Origin: Diphasiastrum complanatum
Lineage: Eukaryota > Streptophyta > Lycopodiopsida > Lycopodiales > Lycopodiaceae
Length of the DNA stretch: 64,000 nucleotides
NCBI GenBank assembly: GCA_029204225.1
Contig: CM055104.1
Coordinates: forward strand, 56,448,264 to 56,512,263
Reading direction: 5' to 3'
Both the position numbers and the translations under genes were made by a program. Shown piece by piece: positions 45,700 through 58,309 of the stretch (the stretch's first letter is position 1; the number at the start of each line of letters is the position of its first letter). The notes below the pieces were generated by a model. That model was not told where the DNA came from, searched no databases, and saw nothing but the letters and a program-made list of their open reading frames with translations.

Positions 45700-47868
45700 T
45701 CATAATATATAATATCGGGCCACATGGCACCAAAAAGGGGTACAATGATGTTCCATGAACGTAATGAAAACTATACAAGTAAGGCTCGTCAGAGTCATGG
45801 TAGGATAGATCATCCGAATCTGTGGACTGCACGTCCCATGGGTCCGCAGATGAATCGGAACTGGAGGGAGCCATATGCCGTGGTGTGGCCCTGGCTCTGC
45901 TGCGTGCTTTGGATCCCTGCTACATGCCCTGGCTCTGGACCACCCCCCTCCCCCTGCCTCTACCTCTACCTCTGCCTCTCTCCCCTCCTCTGGCCCCCAT
46001 CTGGCTGCCCCCAGCCCTGTGTCTACTCCGTCGTGCCTGTGTGCCAGGTGGCTGTGACCCTACGCCCTGGGATGGCCCTACCCACTGTGATGATGTCTGG
46101 TCGACGGCTGCCTATGATGCTCCACTCCTGTCTACAAAAAGAGTACTCAGCCCCCCCTCCCAGAACCTCTAGGTCTCCCCCTGGGCCTACGTGCAGGAAT
46201 GGCTGGCTCCTCCTCTGTCTCTGCATCAGGGTCCACCAGCAGGTCAGCCAGGTCACCTCCCTCAACCCACTCCTCCTCCTCCACATAGTCTACCCCGAGC
46301 ATCTCTCCACCCTCCGAGCCCTCGTCATCTCCCTCCTCAGCCCTCTCCCTCTACCTCTCTGTCCTCCTCTGCCGCCGTAAAGCCCGTGCGTCAGCTTGTG
46401 CCTGTCTGTAGAACTCTCTATGGATCTCATCATCCATCTCCTCCTGTGTGGGTGGTGCCTGAGGAGCAGCAGCTATCGAATCCACCAAGCAAGTGTCAGG
46501 GTCCACCTACAACCAAAAACAATACATTGTTGTCATTGTGCAACTCACTGCATATTTTGAAAGCAGATCAATTCATCAAAGCATAGCAAGAAAAAAAGGG
46601 TGATGATGTGACTCACCTCGAGCATCTGACCCTCTCCTCGTGTGCGCCTCAGCATACGGCCGTTGGTGTTCACAAACACCAACCGCCTACACTGCTCGAT
46701 GGACAACTTGTTCCTCTTCTGCGTGTGATACAAAGCCCAGGTGCTCCAATTCCGCTCGCAATCCTGCTGAACAGTCTTGTGTAAGGACTCTCTCAGCCAA
46801 TCGCCTCAGGTCACCTGTGCTGCGCCCGTGGATGCACCACCATGTAACGGGCCTCAGCTGATCCTCCCTCCGCCGACTTTGCTCTCCATCGAAAGGAAAC
46901 TGGAAGCGCTCAAATGTGAGCAGCTGGCTTGCAATGTTGGCCAGAATCGGACCTGTTGGCAAAAGGAAAAACATGGCACATGTAAGACCCCTCGAATTCA
47001 CACACTACCAATGAGTACAATACTGCAGTAACATTGCTACCAACCGATTTCTCACACGTACCTAGTCCGGGCCATACGCGCTCCGTGTACTCCACCCATC
47101 CCCGGTGCAGCTCCGGATCGTTCCTCTCTCGGGTAGAGCGCCACAAGGGGTGCAACATGTGGGCTACGGCGTGGATGGGTCGGTGGAAGTAGTCCCATCT
47201 GACCTCCCAGATACGTGAGATCTCACGCCTCCTGCAGCAGACAAATTACAACAATCACTAAACCATAGCATGAAAGAAACGCATCAAACTTGAGTGAGAA
47301 ACAACAAACTAGACACTGAAGAGTCATACATGTGCTCATCCAAGGCTGACAACAGAATCCCCTCACCGATGCAGTCCATGAACTCGTAAATGAGACCGAG
47401 GGTGCACCCCTCACGGTCTACCAGGCGTAGCACTCTAAAAATGGGTAGAAGGATCCCAGTAATCTCCTCAACAGCTCTCCAGAACTTGTCGTCGTACACA
47501 ATGGACTGGAAAAATGCCGAATGGGGTAGGTCTGTAAAGTCCCGGAAGGCCACGCTGGAAACCATCTGCCGCAATGCGTCCTTCACCACCACCAAACGCT
47601 CTAGCACCAAGAAGTAAAACGCAAAGCGTGTGGGTGCGGGCTTCTTCAGGTTTAGGGTGGAGAAGGTGCGGAACAGGGCCAACACACGCCTCTTCCTAGT
47701 GACAAAAGTGACCAGGCGCCGCAGCAAGTGAGCCCTAACCCTGGTGAGTGATCCCGTGAAGTGACCATCGCAATGCAAGCATCTCCATCTGCGGGTGCCA
47801 TGGTGTGTGCCCACATCCTCGTCGATAAGCTCAACCTCGGCCCAAAGGCCTCGGTCCCGCACTGGCAT
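45700..47868 (-). pseudogene. hAT transposase relic (BED finger, hATC)
   Basis: The 5' piece (47868-47284) reads WRCLHCDGHFTGSLTRVRAHL, a BED-type C-x2-C...H finger. It goes almost directly to KPAPTRFAFYFLVLERLV, so roughly 300 residues that should contain the first catalytic aspartates are gone. Further pieces: DPELHRGWVEYTERVW (47060-47230), RPVTWWCIHGRSTGDLRRLA (about 46800-46870) and HTQKRNKLSIEQCRRLVFVN (about 46640-46733), together the hATC region. A Pro/Asp/Ser-rich tail extends to about 45700. Gaps may be introns or indels. Confidence 0.82.
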
Positions 47869-48840
47869 CGTATCAACACGACCCTAAACCTGCAAACAAC
47901 AAATAATCAGGCAAACGTCCAGTAGAAAAAAAATACATTGCATTGAACAACATTACCAAGCTCAAATAGAGCTCAAAATACCAGAGCGTACATCAGAACG
48001 ATTCCAGTTCACACATTATATCAAGTGCCAAAGAAGAACATGAGATTAGGGAGTGGGATAGAATAATTTCAGTATGAGGGATAACATGAGACTAACGTTA
48101 GCGTCGGAGTCCATGCAGGCATGAAGGAGTGCAACGTGGGCCTAAACCGCGCCCCTAGCAGATGTTTGCACGATGGTCCACGCCTAAACCCTAAAAAGTA
48201 TGGAATCAGGGCATGAAAATTGAAATTTGTGATACAAACGTAGACAGGCGAAACGGAGGTCATAGGAGTCTGTGCAGGCATGTGGAAATGCATTCTAGGC
48301 TCGGACATCACCTCACTCGGTTTCCAACAAGTCATTTTGTGAAAATGGCAAAAATACACAACCATTTGGAATATGGTGTTCAAATCTCGCTAGGCGTGCC
48401 GTAACGGCTGAAACTAACGGTGTAGGAATCACTGTGGGTGTGAAGAAAGGTGGTCTAGAGCCAAACTACGCTCGATTTGGTTGCCTACAGCTCAATGTCA
48501 ACAATTGCAAAAAAATCAAGCCTACACTTACCAAATATCGAAAATTGGTCGTTTCGCTCTCCACGAAGCTCAAACCCACCCGGCACCATGCACACCACCT
48601 CCGTATCGCCGAGTAGATGCCTGCCAACTATTCACTTGCGAAGATTGGACGCCCACAGCTCTCAGATAAAAAATTTGCCTCCTCCACTGCTGGCGCGGTT
48701 CTGTCCGTGAGGAGGCGGCCCAAAATCAGGTTTCTGGTTTTTTTTTTTTCACGACTCTTTTTCACGATTCGCTGCAGCGAATCGTGATTCCCGAATCGCA
48801 AAGCTAGCGAATCGCGATTCGCTGCAACTATGCTTACAAC

Positions 48841-49732
48841 CTAATACCTAATACCTAAGTCTTGACTCTAGTCTCTTGTAACTCGTAACTATTAACTAGT
48901 ACTTATTTCTAGTTTCTAAAGTCTAATTAGATAGTAGATATTAGTCTCTAGATAGAAAAATCTGTAAACTATCCCTCCTTGATTTAAAGCCTATAGAGAG
49001 TATTTACTTTATTTTTAATCATTAAAAACAAAAACTGTATCTAATAAATTTTAAAGAGAAGGTGCATGCGGAAAACATGTAGAACAATGTTCTGTATGCT
49101 ATGGAACTATAATGCAAAAGGATATTAATAGTCTCCACTTAGAGTTGAGTCTAATGTAATTATTATCTAACTCTACTCCCTAATGACAATGGTTCCTATT
49201 ACCAGTTTGATGATAATAGTGTAAATAGTAGAAACTTTTAGACTATTATGTATGAGATAGAATCTCGACAAACTAGAAAGATTCTCACTTCCAATTTTGA
49301 GCTGAAAACTATATACTTGAGGTCAATCTTCAATGACAAATATACAATGGCGTGGGTATAAACAGTCCCCATCATCATTTGAACAAAATTGAAAGTAGAC
49401 ACAGCAGTCAAGCATTATAGGAAAGTTCATTGCCAACCGGCAAAAGTTGTTTTGATTTTTCAGTCTACTTTCAAAATATGACCATATAACCACTCGCATA
49501 AGGACTATGATGTCACATCAAGTGTGTACAACTAGATGCCAAATAATCAGATGTGATAGATTCCTATAAAAGTAAATAATATATGTGCTTCACTTGATAG
49601 CCAAAATGTACAAAGAGAGTTGCATATAGCACAACATGTCCCAATCAAGCATATCGTAATATAGACTACAACCAACAAAAGATCTACTGAATTAGATAAT
49701 AATTCATGATCATTGAAACGTTTGTCACTCAC
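48841..49732 (-). other. 5' part of CLS intron 4, no feature recognised
   Basis: AT-rich sequence adjoining the exon 4 donor, with taatacc/ctagt-type words repeated near 48840-48960. No transposon domain or RNA gene was seen. Confidence 0.45.
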
Positions 49733-49784
49733 GATGGAGAAGGCCTGCATAAGCCATTGAGAAGGCAACGCTACCAACAAGAAC
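49733..49784 (-). CDS. CLS: Cardiolipin synthase exon 4
   Basis: 52 bp with acceptor TTGCAG and donor C|GTGAGTG. It encodes VLVGSVAFSMAYAGLLH plus one base of the next codon, matching the helix that follows DPLADK in CDP-alcohol phosphatidyltransferases. The one-base overhang (phase 1) pairs with the two-base start of exon 5. It is separated from exon 3 by a 97-bp intron, the only compact intron in the visible gene. Confidence 0.92.
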
Positions 49785-49881
49785 CTGCAAGAAGAATCTT
49801 CATCAAAACTGCCTAGAAAATGTAAGAGCTATCAACTTAAAAAAAGAAACTGAAACAACCATGATTATGCTGAATTGTTAC

Positions 49882-49956
49882 CTTGTCTGCAAGAGGGTCT
49901 AAATAAGATCCCAGAACAGATTTTATACCCATCCTTCGAGCTACATATCCATCCAA
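49882..49956 (-). CDS. CLS: Cardiolipin synthase exon 3 (catalytic motif)
   Basis: 75 bp, 25 codons, acceptor TTTACAG and donor AAG|GTAACA, phase 0 at both ends. It encodes [18 protein letters not shown] followed by LDPLADK. With the final DW of exon 2 this completes the CAP signature D-x2-DG-x2-AR-x8-G-x3-D-x3-D with every position present. The enzyme transfers the phosphatidyl group from CDP-diacylglycerol to phosphatidylglycerol at the mitochondrial inner membrane. A (CT)n tract begins only 28 bp beyond the acceptor side. Confidence 0.95.
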
Positions 49957-49979
49957 CTGTAAAGGACACAAGCACATAT

Positions 49980-49983
<4 letters not shown>

Positions 49984-50062
<79 letters not shown>
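49984..50062. repeat. (CT)n microsatellite next to exon 3
   Basis: Pure (CT)n of about 79 bp. In gene sense it is a (GA)n run 28 bp upstream of the exon 3 splice acceptor. On the other side it abuts a LINE 3' fragment. Confidence 0.9.
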
Positions 50063-50065
<3 letters not shown>

Positions 50066-50231
50066 TTTGATTTATGTACTTGTTTCTTCATTGATATTTA
50101 TCTTGGAGACATATTTCCGCTCCTTGCTGTTTGACAACACCCTTGAAATGTACTTCAAATTGTATGTACCTTTGGGTATCTCAAAGACATTAGAAATCAC
50201 TCTTTGTTTCTTTCTCTCTCTCTATACAAGA
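50063..50231 (+). mobile_element. Short LINE 3' fragment
   Basis: Lies between (CT)n and LINE H. It contains cttgaaatgtacttcaaatt, hairpin GTACC-TTTG-GGTAT (50166-50179), agacattagaaatcactc and a (TTTC)/(CT)n tail. It has the same architecture as the other LINE termini but is more diverged. Confidence 0.7.
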
Positions 50232-51008
50232 GGAATTGGCAACCTTGAAACAAGCTAATCAACAACCCCTAATAGAAGAAAACTTGGAAAGGAATATCCA
50301 AATGTGGTCATGTGTGGTTAAGGATAGCAAGCTGATACAATTTATCCTATGGCTTGACAAAGGAATGCCTAAGGGAGAGCATCCCTCAACATTATAGTGA
50401 CAGGGATTCAAGACACCAGAGATGAAACAAAAGACGCCAAGAACTTTCTTGGAGGGACCTTGAGACACAGGCATGGACAGAGCACGGAGAACAAAAAAGA
50501 TAATTCCACACTAGTCATGCAGTCTGCCACATTGGATTGCAGGAGAAATGCTCTCAAACATAAAGTAAAACTTAAGACCACCAAGGTCTTCATGGATGAT
50601 GATCTCACTTTCATCCAAGTTACAGAGGCAAAAGAGTCAAGAAAGCGGATAATCTTCAAACATGGAAAACTCGTATTTACAAAGAGGAGATCCCCACCTA
50701 GTACTAGCACCTAGGGGGTTGGCATAGCATAGCCTTGAGGTCTCTACACTTACAAATAGGGCTATGGAATTGTGAGGGCATTCATTCCTAGACACGTCTT
50801 GTTCTTCACATAGCCTCACAAGCGTCAAATTAGTGGTCATTTTTAGGCTTCTCTTGGAGGAGATGAGGTCACAAAGAGGTAGAGGTTCTGGGGTAGTAGC
50901 ATGTCTTTACAAAGATTCCTTACAAGCTATTCTAGCAGAGGTCAAACAGGATGAGAACGTAGAGTTTGTCTGGATTAGGATCACTGGACATAACATTGGA
51001 CTAGATAG

Positions 51009-51054
<46 letters not shown>

Positions 51055-52140
51055 AAGCTTGCTAATTTCCTCCTAAGACAACTCTTCAAAAATAGCATAG
51101 GTCTCTCCCTTTTTGATAGAATCTTGGAGGATATCACTGACAAAATCCAAGGCCTAGCTATGGAGTATCATAACAACATAGTAAGCACACTATGAAAGCT
51201 TCAGAAAACCAGCTATGGAGTAGAAGACAAAAGCAAGAGAGATAGAACTCAAAGCTCACACCAACTAAATGATTAGTAAAAGAGGAGGGCGTGGAAACCC
51301 CTCCAAGCCTAGGGCCACAAATAGCATGAAATGCATAGAGGTGGTGTCTTTCTTATTCTAGCTCTAGACCCCACATGGGTCTTTAATCTACTTGTCATTA
51401 CTTGCATAATTAGCACAAGTGGGGTGTGCTATATGTACATAAATGTTTTACCTCCATGTCTCATGTACAAGTTACAAGTATACAAGCCAAAAGGGGCAAA
51501 ATAGCCATTATATTTCAACAATCACTACATTTGCCTAAAGAGGACATATCCTACTACTTGGTGGCTTCAATTCCATAATTGTTGATAGAAAAACCATGTC
51601 TCATGATCTAGAGGGGGATCTCTTACATATTCATGCACTTAACTTGGTAGAGCTAGGCACCTCACAGTCATCCAATGATAGAGATGGGCTAGTCACGAGA
51701 TATGGAAAGTGCTTGTTACAACTAGGGGAAGCATACGAGCTAACCATTCATAATGGCCTTGGCCTTTATCAAGAGACTTTACATGCCATCCTCATAGTGG
51801 TAGACACAATGCCATGGATTATCTCTTGGGAACAACAAACTTTTATCCCTCGCATCTTCGACTTAGTAATATATCAATCTACTTTATCTATTCACTCTTT
51901 CATGTCTAGCACCTACCACAAATCACAGCCCAACCCCCAAATATTTTTCCTAATCATGCACCTGCCATCCTCATAGTGGTAGACACAATGCCATGGATTA
52001 TCTCTTGGGAACAACAAACTTTTATCCCTCGCATCTTCGACCTAGTAATATATCAATCTACTTTATCTATTCATTCTTTCATGTCTAGCACCTGCCACGG
52101 ACGTCCAATTCTCTCATGACGTAATACTTGCAATAATGGC
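50232..52140 (+). mobile_element. LINE H relic (ORF1 end and endonuclease)
   Basis: Begins after (CT)n with a helical fragment, then the ORF1 C-terminal domain (STLVMQSATLDCRRNALKHK, VFMDDDLTFIQVTEAKES). The endonuclease follows (LWNCEGIHS, RGRGSGVVACLYKDSLQA, WIRITGHNIGLDRN), with an (AT)n at 51010-51051, then the solo LTR at 51138-51520, then GEAYELTIHNGL and HNAMDYLLG-like remains. A 179-bp segment is tandemly duplicated from 51784. No RT remains. Confidence 0.82.
51138..51520. repeat. Solo Copia LTR with 5-bp target-site duplication
   Basis: 383 bp, tgacaaaatccaaggcctag ... tatttcaaca, homologous throughout to 41189-41580 and in the same orientation on the plus strand. It is flanked by atcac (51133-51137, 51521-51525). 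No internal Copia sequence is present, so LTR-LTR recombination is the simplest origin. The insertion splits the endonuclease of LINE H (DI|TT...RGHILLLGGFN). Confidence 0.93.
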
Positions 52141-52164
52141 TCTCTCTATATTACATATTTGAAA

Positions 52165-52640
52165 AATAGTGGTGGTGTATTTGGACAACATACTAATTAA
52201 TAGGTGGACCCTTGAGGAGCATGAAGAGCATCTTCATATCGTCTTAGAGCTTCAAGGAAAGAAAAGCTCTATGCTAAGAAGTCAAAATGTGAGTTCTTTC
52301 AAACCAAGCTCAAGTACCTGGGCCATATCATATCCGATCGTGGCATCAAAATGAATTATGATAAAGTTCATAAGGTACGGGAATGGCCACAACCACAAAC
52401 AATCCATGATGTGCAATCATTCCTTGTGGGATCATTTCAGACTATGCTAAAACAACAATGCCTTAACGTATGTTCATAAGGGGTGAAGAAAAAGTGTAGC
52501 CACAGAAAGAGTCCACCTGTAGTTTGGACTAATGAAATGAATAAAAGTTTTGAAACTCGCAAGAACTGTGTTTCTACAGCTCCAGTTCTATACATAGTCG
52601 ATCCTAATAGGCCTTTTTGGTAGAAATGGATGCTAGTGAC
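52165..52640 (+). pseudogene. Ty3-type RT/RNase H fragment
   Basis: VVVYLDNILI with TLEEHEEHLHIVLE corresponds to RT motif C (the usual YxDD reads YLDN), followed in another frame by KYLGHIISDRGIKMNYDKVH. Further on, PPVVWTNEMNKSFET and TAPVLYIVDPNRPF correspond to the RT-RNase H linker, and VEMDASDYIVESIL to the RNase H start. Frame changes separate them. No LTRs were identified. Confidence 0.8.
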
Positions 52641-55600
52641 TATATTGTAGAATCGATCCTCATCTTCATCCTCATCCTCCGCAATGCACTCCTCATCCTC
52701 AAGGATCTATACATTTAGGGACCCAATAGGGCCCTCGTCCCCAACAGCTCAAGAGCTTTTACCCTCTCTTGTTGGCCCGCTTCATGAAGGTACATAGCAA
52801 TTTCATGCAAATAGTTGTCAAGGTTGCAGCCTATCTACAAAGTCCTGTGAGTACTGACAAAAAGGACTCCACTATGGCCCCTGATACAAGTTCACAAATA
52901 AGTTGGGGGAACAATTGCAACAATGCATGGTGATTAGTACTAAGGTATGCTCAGAGCCCACTACCATTGGTAACCTAAGAACTTGCATTTGCATGATGCT
53001 AGTAAGGTCGAAAATTGCAGTTCTAAGTAATTACAACTTACTAGTAAGTACTAGGCTAGAGAATAAGTGTCTAAATTTTCCAGGGTTTTATGGATTATTG
53101 TCGACATTAGCCAGTCTATGACGGTTTTTTAGTGTCTGCTTGTATCTCTCACATTAGGGTAGATCCGAATTTCCAGCAAATGTACTTTTAATTTGGGTTT
53201 CATTAATTGATGAATTGATGATGGCATGCTTGTTTTTGAGGATTTTTGGCTAGAAAAGGGTAGTAAGAGCTATGATCTAGCAAAATCAGAACAATTGATG
53301 GCTGTTATGGATTAATTTGAGTTGCATGTGACCAATAAGTGGATGCATGGGGTAGAATTCGGCTTTATGTACATGAAAAAGCCCGGAAAATTGCAAAATT
53401 TGATGAATTTTGCAAGTTTTTTCATAGATTTTAATGCATACTGCTGTAGATTGTTTTGTAGACTTTGCATGAGGGTTAATCAACAACTTTTGAAGCTGTC
53501 CAAGGAGTTAGAGCAGAGAAATCAGAACCTAGAGGGTGTGGAAGGTCCAAAAAGTGCTTAAAATTGCATATTTTCTAGCTTTTTTGGGGATTTATTGTGA
53601 TAAATCCAAAAGAGGATCATTGATGGAGTCAATCCAGCCTGTTTTATATCCATTTTGGCCTTCCCGACAAGCTATCAGACCTGCAATTTGGTTGTCAAAG
53701 GCTTGTGCTCTGTCTTCTTGAAGTTTGACGCTAGTGCACCCTCTCACAAACCATTTTTTCTCCATTCTCAGCCCATACTGCATCTCTAAACCTGATTGAA
53801 GGCTTCACGGAAGTCTAATGGACTGTTACAGACTGTTGGTAAAGCCTCTTGGGGTGCATGCATAGCAATTTGAGGTTTTTCAACCATACCTCCTAGTAAA
53901 AGTGCACCTTCCTACAGAAGTTTGGTGCACTCTATACTCGCACGTGCAGGGATGACATGGTAGGGTGGCGTGGCAATCATCTCGGAAACATGCTAGGGTG
54001 ACGTGGCAGTCATCTCAGAAACATGATCCCAATTTTCCATTCAAATCACGAGAGATTTCAAAACAATTGCCAATGCAAGCCTATACTACAAAGCAGCGAT
54101 GCTTGGCAGATCATGGGAGAAGAAATTTGTTACCTAGAAAACTACCCAATGGCTGGAGGGTGTACATTCCTCATTCATAAGCATCCCCAAGACCAGAACA
54201 TTCCACAACATATCTTTATAGAATAGGTGACATCATACCTTATCAACTGGAGGTGAGGAGGATGCAGCTCACACGGTACCTAGCCAAATTTTTTTCATAG
54301 TTGTCGTGGGACTGTCACCAATTTTGGTGGGGGATACTATTGAGCATTTGGCAGTACCATGTAAATAGCACAGAATAGACAAAAGAATAAGTGCGAGGGC
54401 TCTGGCACCCTAAGTCAAGTTAGATGAATAAAAGGTGTTCCGTTTTGAAATTCAAATGTGTAACGAGGTAGAATTTGGCCAATAGGCAATAAGGCCAAAT
54501 GCCTCACTCTTCACTATGACTAGTGGCACAATGTACTTCATTTTTTATGTTCAAACAAAGAAAGGTGGAGAGTGTATCATTTTGGCATTACATGTCCTTG
54601 CTTCTACTTCTACATCTCCTTCTCCTTCATCTCTCTCATGTTTATTTGAGATGGTTATTGGATTTTGCATTTGTTGGATTCTAATTGGTGCTATCATTAT
54701 GAGAGAATTAGAGAGAGAGGAAAAAGTAAGATTGATTTGTGATTGATTTGGGGGTAATGCTTGTTAGTGGTTAGGGTTTCATTGTAAGCTTGCATTTCAT
54801 CTTGAAAATAAGTATTCCTCTCTCGAGAACAAACTACTGCATGACAAAAAAGGGGTAACTACTTTTCTAACGTATTTGCATTGTCATTGAATGGATCTAG
54901 AAAATAGGGTTTGAAGGTAGGTGTGAAAAACCTCCTACACATAAACTATAGTCTACTACTAGCATGATATGTTTGTATAATTTTGCATTTATGCTCACTG
55001 TCTTGGAGCAGGTTACAGCTCATGAAAATTCATGGAAGCTTGAGGCAAATAATCATTTTGGACCATTGAACAGAACAGGGTGCATCACAAGAGCCCGAGT
55101 TGAAACGATTTGAGCTTGTTGTGCTATCATCTTCATTTAGAATGAGGCACGAGCCATCATCACATGGTTTCAGTGGACTCTAGTGGGCTGCGCTTTACAG
55201 ATAGAGATTTGGGCCTTCTATATAAGTTCATGACCAGGTTGGTCGCACTTGCACTTTAATTAGCCCGAAGATCTATGTTGTCAACTTGAGTCTTGTGCAA
55301 TACAATGTCACATGTGCATGATCATTTGCACTATATTCTAAAGTCTAATTTCACAATTGATCTCTATTTCTCATTTTCCATCTCCATGTCAGGATTTTCG
55401 AATTTTACAAGCTTGACGAAATAGAACGCCTCTTGCAAAGCAAATGGCAATGGTCCCATCACGGTCCTATACACATTGTGGCAGACATACTTAACGGCCC
55501 AATTCCATCATAGGGAGCTTACAAATGGATGGAACAACTATATTGGTCGCGACTATCCTAATCTTGTTGAGCAGGACACACTCAAGGATACCTTTAAGGT

Positions 55601-56369
55601 GTTCAAGAATAAGAACTGGAGTTCAAAACTCCAATGTCGTTGAGGTCTTTAAACTTTTAAGTCTAGTAGAAAAGATTAGAGCTACATCTCAACTCTCCCA
55701 TAAGCCAGTACTTTTGTTGAATTGAAAGTTCTGTTCCCAGTTTTGTTTCAAACTTTCATGCTCCTCTTTGAGAACCATATTCCAACTTCCAAGAATTCAG
55801 AAAGCAATCATGACTTGCTAACATTTCCCACAAATTTTGCGCATGCCATTAAGATCCTCTCACAAGAGTACACAACAATCATGTATGAAGAGGAATTCGA
55901 GTGTTCTCTTTGATTAAGAAGAAAAACAAACCTTGCACTGCATACTTGTATAAGTTGGCGTTCGTGCATGCCCAAGTAACTATAAAGAAGCACAAGGAGA
56001 CATGATAGCCCCTATAGGTAAGTTGTAGCAAATTTGTGATCATATTTGACTGAGTTTGAAAAATGCATATCGTATACAATATACATTGTTCCTTTTCTTT
56101 TGCGGCATTTGTACTTGTCATTCACTTGTGGAGAACCATTACACACATCAAGCGTTTATGAACACCTATCTCTTGATGACTTCCTTTGGCATTCTTGGGC
56201 CATCCACCATCTACCTTGACAGCACTTCATGTTTGTCTTTATGTTCAGGTTGTGTGGTTGAATGGTTCAAAATGCATTTTTTCTTTTTTTAATCTAGACT
56301 TATGTGTGTTGGATTCAATCAACTATGTTCAACAAAATCTTTCTTGTTCTAACTATTCAACATTGAGGG
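52641..56369. other. Unrecognised part of CLS intron 2
   Basis: About 3.7 kb without a domain I recognise. A purine-rich ggtgggggata near 54327 could be a polypurine tract of the Ty3 fragment's parent element, but I could not find paired LTRs. Several short open frames (for example around 53322, 54516 and 55722) show no motif. Confidence 0.35.
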
Positions 56370-57028
56370 CATAGTTCCACATAAACGCATTTCTAAGCAA
56401 ACACGTTTCTGAAACCGCGATTCTCAAAAACACGTTTCTGATGTAGAAAAAACTTTATTTTTTTTTTGGGAAAATAGCTTATAGCTGAACTTTTTTTAGG
56501 GGATGGTCAAACTAGCATTTTGCCTCTCAGAAGTGCAGTAGATAGGGCACAGATAGATCTTATTTTCAGTAGCTATTTGGTTGTTATTTGCTCTAGTTCT
56601 CAGTAAATGTTAATGCTACAGTTTGGGCTATCAACTCTATGGATGATGATCACTTTTGCAATCATTTCACTGGAAACACGAGTGCATTGTGCATACAGTT
56701 GGGGGCATAGATATTGGGCCCTTATCGACGCGCATTTGGACCCCCATTTTTATCTAGGGGGGGTACAAGGGGGGCAGCACCCCCCCTGCTACTGTTGCCA
56801 GGGGGGTCCAAGGGGACCTGGCATGGGGATCGAAGGGCAGCGCCCCCTGAAGCAAAAACGAGGTACAATTGCTCTACAGTTCTCTGTCTTTGTCCCACTG
56901 GAACCATCTGTGATTGTAACGAACAAGCTAGAGGTTAGTTTCAAATTTTTATCCTTGAAAGAACCCAACATGGATTAATGCACCTGAACTAGACCATCCT
57001 GTACCCGAAACATTCGGCAAACACTATG
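56370..57028. mobile_element. Non-autonomous hAT-type element, GAAACG/CGTTTC subfamily
   Basis: 659 bp between perfect duplications attgaggg (56362-56369, 57029-57036). The left end is CATAGTTCCAC and the inverted right end CATAGTGTTTG. The left subterminal region has acacgtttctgaaaccgcga and aaaacacgtttctga. The interior, including gaagtgcagtagatagggca and the C/G-rich block, is the reverse orientation of the 40017 element. Confidence 0.9.
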
Positions 57029-57993
57029 ATTGAGGGCAATGTTTTTCATTGGGGGAGTTTTATGGACATCTGGCCCATCTAGCACTATTGTTGGTCATTC
57101 ACAATATATTGATGCCTCGTTGCTTGCCATTTTGTTCATTATGTTGGCCACGTGCCCTTCTATTCATGTATAGATCCAAGGGCATATTTCTGTTCATGAT
57201 CACCAAAGGCCCAACTTCTATTAGTTAATCATCTGGAGTGGGGTCGTATAGAGCATGAAGGACCAGACTTAAGAAACTAAAAGATAAAATATACTCTTCA
57301 ATATCCATTCATGCCTTACATAAGCATTTGTTTTAGAATCTATCAAACCCAATCTTGATATAATAGATGCTTCAAGGTGTTTGTCACTTCCCTAAGAGGT
57401 GCTATTTAGCTTGACTCTTCTACCGTAAGGAAGTCACGGATCTAACCAAAATGTATAGTATCTACTATCTATTAAGTCAATGTATACGAGTTAACACATA
57501 ACAACAATACTTTCTCCAAGTGAAATTCGCTCACGTACCTACCATCTTAACAAAAGACTACCTGCCCGAAATTTGGAGGATTACTATTAAACCTCTTGCC
57601 AAGATAAAATCAAATAATTTGAAAAGAGCTTGATGAAGAGACATTGTAGAAGCATGATATGCACATCATCAAGGAAAACTTTCAGGTTATACAGCAAGTT
57701 TAACAAATTCAAACACGAAAATTTTATTTCCACCTCTCGGAACTAGATTATCATAAACCATCCCACTAAAAAGTAATGTCACTTGCTAGCAATAAACTAC
57801 AAGAGTAAGGTGCAGTCGTCCTCAGTCTGGAACTGAAATAAAACAGATTAGGCAATCAAGGGAGTCCTCCCTCAAAAGAAAAGCCTATGTAATTAACATG
57901 AGGTACTATCCTGAAAAGTACTCCATTAAGTTTCAAAAAGCTTTATTTGATATGATTAGCAAAAGCAACCTAAGACAAGCATTGCCTGCTTAC
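57029..57993. other. Unrecognised part of CLS intron 2 near exon 2
   Basis: About 960 bp with no coding or repeat feature recognised. It follows the exon 2 donor in gene sense. Confidence 0.4.
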
Positions 57994-58060
57994 CCAATCA
58001 CTGACTCCAGCAAGCAACATTCCACCAAGGGCTAGATATGGTAACTCTTGCAGAACCATC
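57994..58060 (-). CDS. CLS: Cardiolipin synthase exon 2
   Basis: 67 bp with acceptor AAAACAG and donor TGG|GTAAGC. The first base completes the tryptophan codon split by intron 1, then 22 codons read MVLQELPYLALGGMLLAG and VSDW. It ends at the first D of the CAP signature. An alternative upstream acceptor would keep a longer frame open, but only this one satisfies the phase of exon 1 and the known spacing in plant cardiolipin synthases. Confidence 0.9.
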
Positions 58061-58309
58061 CTGTTTTCATTGGCCATAGCCACATACAGGCATATTAACT
58101 TCTGTGATCTCTCAGAAAGCTTATTGGCTTAGGCTGCTTGAAATAAAAACTAATTAGTCAACAACGATGCAAAATGCATAAAGTCGAGTATTACTGGCTT
58201 ACTAGAATGATTTGGGCAATTTTTTATCATGCATAAGTAAATAGGAAACATCGAGTTGTCAGTAAAAAAGAGGAAGTGTGCTGATGGATGATAGGAGATT
58301 GGTTCATCA

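Noticed and set aside
58061-58140. Alternative, longer exon 2 using an upstream acceptor
   Set aside because: The frame is open, but every upstream AG gives the wrong phase with exon 1 or a stop at the junction; AAAACAG|G gives the right phase and expected length.
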